Source of the DNA: an uncultured Sediminibacterium sp. | Lineage (GTDB): Bacteria > Bacteroidota > Bacteroidia > Chitinophagales > Chitinophagaceae | NCBI GenBank assembly: GCA_937907555.1 | Contig: CALEST010000215.1 | Coordinates: 1 to 11,068, forward strand | Reading direction: 5' to 3' | Length of the DNA: 11,068 bases | Part shown: positions 6,697 through 11,068 of the stretch, in pieces | How positions within the stretch are numbered: position 1 is the stretch's first letter | Layout: the number at the start of each line of letters is the position of its first letter | Made by a program: the position numbers and the translations under genes | The notes under the pieces: model-generated | The model's database searches: none | Seen by the model: only the letters and a program-made list of their open reading frames with translations | Told to the model about the DNA's origin: nothing

Positions 6697-7302
6697 CCCT
6701 ATCGTTACTTCCGTTCCTTCATTTTGAACCGCAATCAATTCCTGTTCCTGAATGAACAAAGAAAAATAGGTAACAAAAGAACTTGCATTTATTCGGTAAG
6801 GGGTTGCTAATAAAATAGTGACCCCTTTTTCCAGATAAGACTTCAATACTAATTTTAATGATTCAAAATCCCTCTCATCGTAATTAACATCGCTTAGCAA
6901 AACAATATCTGCGGGAATATCTCCGACATAATTATTCCAATCCAGTTCCAATGCTTTTACATTTTTACATCCAAGAGCATCAATGTTTATTTGCATCAGT
7001 TCCACAGCCTCTTTGGCATAATCGGTTATGAATACTGAAGATGCTGTTTTTGCAGCAAAGAAAGAAGGCAAGCCAATTCCGGCGCCCAATTCTAATACTA
7101 GTTTGTGATTTATTATATCTGGATGACTTTTCAAATACGAAAGCATTGCCAGAGAAGATGGCCAGCATTTTGCCCAGAATGGAAATTCAGTTTCGGTATT
7201 ATTCAAAAGCAATGTTTCATAGGTTGCTTTTAATTTATCCGGATCCGGAATAGTTAAACTCAAATCAGGGGAAAAAGAAAAGTCAATTAGCGGATACACC
7301 AT
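6679..7302 (-). CDS. Class I SAM-dependent methyltransferase, METTL20/METTL21-like
   Basis: This 207-residue single-domain methyltransferase carries the SAM-binding motif I as VLELGAGIGLPS (69-80), and an acidic residue D94 in ITDY at the end of strand 2. Upstream, PFWAKCWPS (41-49) and, after strand 4, LLSDVNYDE (D138, Y141) are the signatures of the Methyltransf_16 group. That group includes the lysine methyltransferases METTL20 (ETF-beta) and METTL21; bacterial METTL20 homologues methylate ETF-beta. The substrate here is not established. It is the last gene of the - strand run, 3 bp after the serine hydrolase stop, so very likely co-transcribed. It overlaps the opposing membrane-protein gene by 18 bp at the 3' end, and no terminator hairpin is visible between them. 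Confidence 0.88.
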   Translation of the reverse strand: MVYPLIDFSFSPDLSLTIPDPDKLKATYETLLLNNTETEFPFWAKCWPSSLAMLSYLKSHPDIINHKLVLELGAGIGLPSFFAAKTASSVFITDYAKEAVELMQINIDALGCKNVKALELDWNNYVGDIPADIVLLSDVNYDERDFESLKLVLKSYLEKGVTILLATPYRINASSFVTYFSLFIQEQELIAVQNEGTEVTIGLFVLK

Positions 7303-7305
7303 CGT

Positions 7306-8451
7306 TTACTGAATCACAATATTTTCATACAATATATTGGCAACTTTTCTCAGCACTTTATTGAATCCTTTTTCATAAGCAGGATCACATCCGTTACTAA
7401 TAACTACTATACCAAATTTTTCCTTGGGGTCAAAAAACATGATGCTATACAATCCATAAGCAGAACCGGTATGCCCAACCAGGGTTTTCCCTTCTATCAG
7501 GTTAGCTGACTTTGACAAGGCCAAACCATATTGTTCTTTCTCAGAATATATGGTTTGCATTTTCCTGGCACTCTTTTTAGCAATAATTCTTTTGCCATTG
7601 TACTTTCCGTAATTGGCATGCATCATCATATACTTTGCCAAATCCGGCGCAGATATTTTCATCCCCCCTGTTGGTGAAAAAATGGGGGTTGAATAGCCGA
7701 GTGTGTAAGACTCAAGTTCCTTTTTACGGGATGCATAAGCGCCTGAGGAAAATAGAAATTTTGCAGAGTCTCTGTTGTATTCGTATATCTGTGCAAATTG
7801 CTGAGACTCGAACTCATCCACATTATACCCTCCTAATAAACTTAGCGGTTGCAGAATATTCTGTTGGATGTATTGATCGAAACGTATTCCAGAGATCCGC
7901 TCCAGAATAGCACCTGCCATATTATAATTCAGATTACAATATTGATATCCGGAATCGGGTGCATAGGAATTGTAACATTTTCTCCAATCTGGATTTTTTG
8001 CGGGGTTGATGGCATCCAGGCTAAAATACCCCTGACTATCATTGATGGAAGAACGATGAGATAAAATCATTCTTAAACTAATAGGTTGCTCTGGAAAAGA
8101 AGGAATTCGCACAATAAAGCCGACCAGTGCGCTGATATCGTCATCCAGGGAAACTTTCTTTTTCTCAACCAGCTGCATCATAGCTGTTGCTGTAAAAGAC
8201 TTGGAAATAGAAGCTATTCTGAACAGGTTACTGGAAGCAAGCGGCTCAAGGCTTTGTAGGTTTTTATATCCATATGCATTGGTGAAAACAAGTTTATTTT
8301 TTTTCACCACAGCTACAGATAATCCCATAACTGGAGTCTCCCTCATGATGGATAAAATAGCAGAGTCTGCTTTTGAATTTTGTGCACTTGCTCCGGGCAG
8401 GTGAATCAAAAGCAGACTCAGGCTAAATAAAAGATATTTAATTGGTTGCAT
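7306..8451 (-). CDS. Exported serine hydrolase, class C beta-lactamase family
   Basis: This 381-residue protein starts with a clear signal peptide, with cleavage probably after ASA near residue 23. All catalytic landmarks of the beta-lactamase/transpeptidase fold are present: S81-I-S-K84 (SxxK, nucleophile and general base), Y171-C-N173 (YxN), and H327-T-G329 in place of KTG. The HTG form is common in non-lactamase relatives such as esterases and D-aminopeptidases, so antibiotic hydrolysis should not be assumed. It probably acts in the periplasm on peptides, esters or muropeptides. It lies 33 bp downstream of the SDR gene and 3 bp upstream of the methyltransferase, so it is most simply read as part of the same transcription unit. 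The 33-bp gap shows no promoter. Confidence 0.93.
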   Translation of the reverse strand: MQPIKYLLFSLSLLLIHLPGASAQNSKADSAILSIMRETPVMGLSVAVVKKNKLVFTNAYGYKNLQSLEPLASSNLFRIASISKSFTATAMMQLVEKKKVSLDDDISALVGFIVRIPSFPEQPISLRMILSHRSSINDSQGYFSLDAINPAKNPDWRKCYNSYAPDSGYQYCNLNYNMAGAILERISGIRFDQYIQQNILQPLSLLGGYNVDEFESQQFAQIYEYNRDSAKFLFSSGAYASRKKELESYTLGYSTPIFSPTGGMKISAPDLAKYMMMHANYGKYNGKRIIAKKSARKMQTIYSEKEQYGLALSKSANLIEGKTLVGHTGSAYGLYSIMFFDPKEKFGIVVISNGCDPAYEKGFNKVLRKVANILYENIVIQ

Positions 8452-8484
8452 CTTTACCGCTTTAGGGTGTTAGGATGCATAAAT

Positions 8485-9201
8485 TTAAGGGTTGGTAGAC
8501 CAAATTGAACTCTCTTTTACAAAAACCCTTCTGTTTAATTTTAATTGTGCAATAATCAATTCTGCAAAATCCTCCGGATGCATCAAACGCTCTTCATTGT
8601 TGTTGATTAAATTAGCAGACTGTGCCAATTCGGTAACCACTGTACTGGGAGCCATTGCTGTAACCCTGATATTGTACTTTCTTACTTCCTGCATTAGCGA
8701 CTCTGTTAATCCCATTACACCAAACTTAGATGCACTGTAGGCGCTGGTAGTTGCGGCTCCTCTTAATCCGGCAGTTGAAGATACATTCACAATATCACCT
8801 GTAAGGCGTTTCATCATTTGTGGTAAAACCGCTCTGGTGGTGTAATACACACCAAACAGATTTACTTTCACTTGTTGCTCCCACACTTCCGGACTAAGAT
8901 CCAGAAACTTTCCAAATGTTCCTGTTCCAGCATTGTTTATCAGGATATCAACCGGACCTAATGCAGTTTCTATTTTTTCAACTGCCCAGTTTACTGCATT
9001 GATATTGCTGATATCAGCTGTTGCAATAATTGATTTAACCCCTAAGGCATTAATTTCTGCTGCAACTTGCTGTAAGTCGTTTTCTGTTCTGGCGATTAGT
9101 CCAACATGAACGCCTTCCTTTGCCAAAGCAATGGCAATTGCTTTTCCAATTCCCTTTCCGGCACCGGTAACCAATGCCACTTTATTCTGTAATGATTCCA
9201 T
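8485..9201 (-). CDS. SDR-family NAD(P)-dependent oxidoreductase (FabG-like)
   Basis: A 238-residue classical short-chain dehydrogenase with the complete catalytic tetrad and cofactor motifs. These are TGAGKGIG (12-19) for dinucleotide binding, NNAG (89-92), N114, S141/S142, and Y155-x3-K159. R38 after strand 2 (IART) favours NADPH over NADH. Automated pipelines would call it 3-ketoacyl-ACP reductase, but its setting next to an ene-reductase rather than fatty-acid genes points to carbonyl reduction of small or reactive compounds. The start ATG lies 9 bp after the Old Yellow Enzyme stop. The cytoplasmic location is implied by the absence of a signal peptide. Confidence 0.94.
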   Translation of the reverse strand: MESLQNKVALVTGAGKGIGKAIAIALAKEGVHVGLIARTENDLQQVAAEINALGVKSIIATADISNINAVNWAVEKIETALGPVDILINNAGTGTFGKFLDLSPEVWEQQVKVNLFGVYYTTRAVLPQMMKRLTGDIVNVSSTAGLRGAATTSAYSASKFGVMGLTESLMQEVRKYNIRVTAMAPSTVVTELAQSANLINNNEERLMHPEDFAELIIAQLKLNRRVFVKESSIWSTNP

Positions 9202-9210
9202 TGTAATTAT

Positions 9211-10305
9211 TTAAGCGGTTAAAAAAGGATAATCTGTATATCCCTTTTCTCCAGGTGTATAAAATGTTTGCGTGTCTACTTCGTTTAATGCAGCACCGGT
9301 TTCAAATCGCTTTACTAAATCGGGATTAGCAATGAAAGGAACACCAAAAGCAACTAAATCTGCATCTCCTGCTTCCAATACTGCGGTAGCCGTTTCCTTG
9401 TTAAATCCTCTGTTAATAATTAGAGTACCCTTGTAAAGCGGTCTGAAATGTTTCGCTATTTCTGTTACAGCGAAAGACAAATGATCAACGGGAACAAAAG
9501 GCTCCGTTAAATGCAAATACGCCAGACCATAATCATTTAAACGATTAACAATGTATTCGTGTGTTGGGATAGTGGTTTCGTCCATTGTAATTCCAAACAA
9601 TCCGTTTAAGCTTGGACTTAAACGAAGCCCTACTTTTTTATAGTCAATTACATCTTTGAATGCATCCAGAATTTCAAACAAGATTCTTGCTCTGTTTTCA
9701 GCCGTTCCCCCGTACTCGTCAGTTCGCTGGTTAGATGTGGCATTAAAAAACTGTTGCAACAGATATCCATTGGCTCCGTGAATTTCAACTCCGTCAAAAC
9801 CTGCTTTGATGGCATTGGCAGCAGCATGCTTAAAATCCTGAACCGTTTGCTTGATATCTGCAATGGTCATTTCGCGAGGAGTTACTGTATCGGTAAACCC
9901 GTTCTTGGTGTACGATTTTTCATTGGGATTTAAAGCTGAAGGCGCCAATGGTAATGCTCCATTATGAAAATCAGGGTGAGACATTCTGCCCACATGCCAC
10001 AATTGAACAAAGATCTTGCCTCCTTTTTCATGAACAGCTTTGGTTACCAGTTTCCAACCCTCTACTTGTTCATCACTGTAAATACCTGGCACATTTATAT
10101 ATCCTACGCCCCATGTACTTACAGGCGCACCTTCTGTTACTATTAATCCCGCAGAAGCTCTTTGTGCATAATATTCTGCCATTAATGCATTGGGAACAGC
10201 CCCGGCATTGTCTGCTCTGCTTCTGGTCATGGGTGCCATCACCATTTTGTTATTCAACGTTAAATCTGCCAACTGATAAGGCGTAAACAAAACATTAGTA
10301 CTCAT
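9211..10305 (-). CDS. Old Yellow Enzyme family alkene reductase (NemA-like)
   Basis: This 364-residue FMN-dependent TIM-barrel ene-reductase would reduce the C=C bond of alpha,beta-unsaturated carbonyls, nitroalkenes or nitrate esters with NAD(P)H. Visible landmarks are MAPMTRSR with T27 (flavin tuning), QLWHVGR with Q101 and H104, and HGANGY with the substrate-anchoring pair H176/N179 and Y181. R228 in GLRLSP and the phosphate-site stretch FGVPFIANPDL (320-330) complete the set. Length is normal. At residue 322 there is Val where OYE1 and NemA have an FMN-phosphate-binding Arg; I believe some relatives share this. Neighbours are a Rossmann protein 11 bp upstream and an SDR 9 bp downstream, giving a compact reductase operon downstream of a Crp/Fnr regulator. 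Confidence 0.95.
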   Translation of the reverse strand: MSTNVLFTPYQLADLTLNNKMVMAPMTRSRADNAGAVPNALMAEYYAQRASAGLIVTEGAPVSTWGVGYINVPGIYSDEQVEGWKLVTKAVHEKGGKIFVQLWHVGRMSHPDFHNGALPLAPSALNPNEKSYTKNGFTDTVTPREMTIADIKQTVQDFKHAAANAIKAGFDGVEIHGANGYLLQQFFNATSNQRTDEYGGTAENRARILFEILDAFKDVIDYKKVGLRLSPSLNGLFGITMDETTIPTHEYIVNRLNDYGLAYLHLTEPFVPVDHLSFAVTEIAKHFRPLYKGTLIINRGFNKETATAVLEAGDADLVAFGVPFIANPDLVKRFETGAALNEVDTQTFYTPGEKGYTDYPFLTA

Positions 10306-10316
10306 ATGTATATTGA

Positions 10317-10805
10317 TTAAATTAATGACTTTTTAAAAATGGGTTGTAAACCACATAAATGGATAATTTCTCCGGTAACTGATAATGCCATTTCATCTTT
10401 CCCCTCTACTATTGCGGCTGTATTACCCCAGTCTACCAACATGAATTTGGCATAGGGTAGTTTATGCTGGAGATGCTGCATTGAATTGTTCTCGGGACGT
10501 ATTTGGATAACGATTTTGCAGGTAGTGAATTCATTGATTCTTTCTGCAATCAATTGTTGCTCTTCTTCCTTTTCAACTGCAATAATTACAATATCTGCTT
10601 CCCAGGAAGCTTCTTTACTGCATTCCAGTATGGTAATATTGGCTGTAGGATTAATCGCCTGAATGGCTTTTTGTGACTCCTTTAATGCTTCCTTGTCTGC
10701 ATCCATTAATAAAACAGGGTATTGTCCGGATATGCTATTGGCAATTCGCTGACCTACATCTGAATTGGCCCCTAGTATAGCAACAATATTATTGTACTGC
10801 ATCAT
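10317..10805 (-). CDS. Small Rossmann-fold NAD(P)-binding protein, F420-oxidoreductase-like
   Basis: This 162-residue protein opens with a Rossmann fold. After strand 1, the glycine-rich loop is GANSDVG (12-18), and strand 2 ends in MDAD with D35. The ADIVIIAV strand (70-77), the HKLPYAKFMLVDWG region (114-127), and VEGKDEMALSVTGEIIHLCGLQPI (133-156) follow the order of the NADPH-dependent F420 reductase/ProC-like superfamily. It lacks the last part of the usual ~210-residue members. It may supply or handle dinucleotide cofactor or act as a small reductase; no activity can be assigned. An alternative start is the second Met (ATG ending at 10802). It is the first gene of the operon, about 93 bp from the end of the Crp/Fnr gene. 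Confidence 0.75.
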   Translation of the reverse strand: MMQYNNIVAILGANSDVGQRIANSISGQYPVLLMDADKEALKESQKAIQAINPTANITILECSKEASWEADIVIIAVEKEEEQQLIAERINEFTTCKIVIQIRPENNSMQHLQHKLPYAKFMLVDWGNTAAIVEGKDEMALSVTGEIIHLCGLQPIFKKSLI

Positions 10806-10819
10806 TTGAATTTGAGATG

Positions 10820-10827
10820 CAAAATTA
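10820..10827 (-). promoter_or_regulatory. Putative Bacteroidota -7 box of the Rossmann/ene-reductase operon
   Basis: On the - strand this reads TAATTTTG, a full match to TAnnTTTG. Transcription would begin near 10816, about 10 nt before the ATG. No TTTG -33 element is present at the proper distance, as expected for an activator-dependent promoter. A Crp/Fnr-type site lies about 63 bp upstream of the start. Confidence 0.5.
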
Positions 10828-10828
10828 G

Positions 10829-10851
10829 CTTGCCATTATTTTCTTGCCATT
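10829..10851. repeat. Tandem 9-bp direct repeat CTTGCCATT upstream of the operon promoter
   Basis: CTTGCCATT occurs at 10829-10837 and 10843-10851, identical copies with a 14-bp period. On the - strand they read AATGGCAAG and occupy about -13 to -35 relative to the predicted transcription start. They could be regulator half-sites at the -33 region, or a chance duplication. The sequence is observed; the role is a guess. Confidence 0.4.
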
Positions 10852-10871
10852 GAGATAAAACAAGAAATAGT

Positions 10872-10887
10872 ATTGACCTATATCAAT
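10872..10887. promoter_or_regulatory. Crp/Fnr-type operator ATTGA-N6-TCAAT
   Basis: ATTGACCTATATCAAT is an inverted repeat with perfect 5-bp outer arms. It matches the FNR consensus TTGAT-N4-ATCAA at nine of ten fixed positions. Its centre (10879.5) lies about 63 bp upstream of the predicted start of the - strand operon, close to the class I activator distance known for CRP/FNR. The Crp/Fnr gene immediately upstream carries an ExxSR recognition motif compatible with TTGA half-sites. Confidence 0.65.
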
Positions 10888-10898
10888 CAAACCATTGT

Positions 10899-11066
10899 CT
10901 ATTGGGTTATTTTCCGTTTGATACGACTGAGCGTTTCCGGGGTGATGCCCAGATAAGATGCTATTAAATTCTGGGGGATTTTCTGAACCAGCTTTGGATT
11001 ATTGGCTAAGAGGTGCAAATATTTTTCTTCCGCAGAATAAGCAAGCGATTGAATTAATCTTCGTTC
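10899..11066 (-). CDS. Crp/Fnr-family transcriptional regulator, 3' part
   Basis: Only the last 55 codons are in the window; the gene continues past the right edge. The frame ends at TAG (10899-10901). The peptide contains SAEEKYLHLLANNPKLVQKI, then a helix-turn-helix ending in QNLIASYLGITPETLSRIKRK. That is the typical C-terminal DNA-binding domain of Bacteroidota Crp/Fnr proteins. The recognition helix has E-T-L-S-R, the ExxSR pattern by which FNR reads TTGAT, rather than the RExxGR of CRP. The sensor domain is not visible, so whether it binds a nucleotide, a haem, an Fe-S cluster or nothing cannot be said. It is oriented towards the ene-reductase operon, with a matching operator in between. 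Confidence 0.9.
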   Translation of the reverse strand, partial: ERRLIQSLAYSAEEKYLHLLANNPKLVQKIPQNLIASYLGITPETLSRIKRKITQ

Positions 11067-11068
11067 TT

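Noticed and set aside
7306..8451. Antibiotic-resistance class C beta-lactamase
   Set aside because: HTG instead of KTG and the operon setting fit a general serine hydrolase; nothing supports a resistance role.
9948..10286. 112-codon + strand frame opposite the ene-reductase
   Set aside because: Low-complexity, Leu/His-rich composition without family resemblance; a shadow of the conserved OYE gene.
1..11068. Mobile elements, CRISPR arrays, tRNA/rRNA genes, defence or toxin-antitoxin modules
   Set aside because: No transposase, integrase, regularly spaced repeats or structural RNA signatures were seen on either strand.

Overview
The window looks like chromosomal DNA of a member of the Bacteroidota, probably of the Chitinophagaceae/Sphingobacteriia type. 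It is AT-rich. Start codons mostly lack Shine-Dalgarno sequences. Several promoters match the Bacteroidota -7 consensus TAnnTTTG. The protein families (PQQ dehydrogenase with an inserted cytochrome c, PF13601-like winged-helix cassette, Crp/Fnr plus ene-reductase) are also typical of that phylum. I see no mobile element, CRISPR array, tRNA or rRNA. The genus is inference.

Layout. (1) Positions 1-911: the 3' end of an NTF2/DUF4440-like gene and a second NTF2-like gene on the + strand, converging on an HxlR-family regulator on the - strand. (2) Positions 912-3995: a compact divergent control region (13-bp inverted repeat, with a -7 box in each arm on opposite strands), then a two-gene + strand unit. 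The unit encodes an exported LamG/concanavalin-like protein and a lipoprotein PQQ-dependent dehydrogenase of the membrane-glucose-dehydrogenase type, with a cytochrome c domain inserted in its propeller. (3) Positions 4001-4507: a small PepSY-type membrane protein on the - strand. (4) Positions 4603-6696: a tightly packed + strand cassette of membrane protein, winged-helix regulator and DUF4153-like membrane protein. It is preceded by a promoter with a perfect TACTTTG-N5-CAAAGTA palindrome over its -7 box. (5) Positions 6679-11066: a - strand run of Crp/Fnr regulator (3' part only), Rossmann protein, Old Yellow Enzyme, SDR, serine hydrolase and METTL20-like methyltransferase, with gaps of 3-33 bp after the first intergenic space.

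How the genes may work together. Each of the three main units has a linked one-component regulator and a DNA site suited to it. The PQQ dehydrogenase would oxidise a sugar or alcohol in the periplasm and pass electrons to its own haem. The - strand run has the look of an electrophile/redox response: an ene-reductase and an SDR with a nucleotide-binding helper, downstream of a Crp/Fnr protein. That protein's ExxSR recognition motif fits the TTGA-N6-TCAA site in front of the operon. I found no clearly new defence or mobile system; the regulatory architecture is the most informative signal here.
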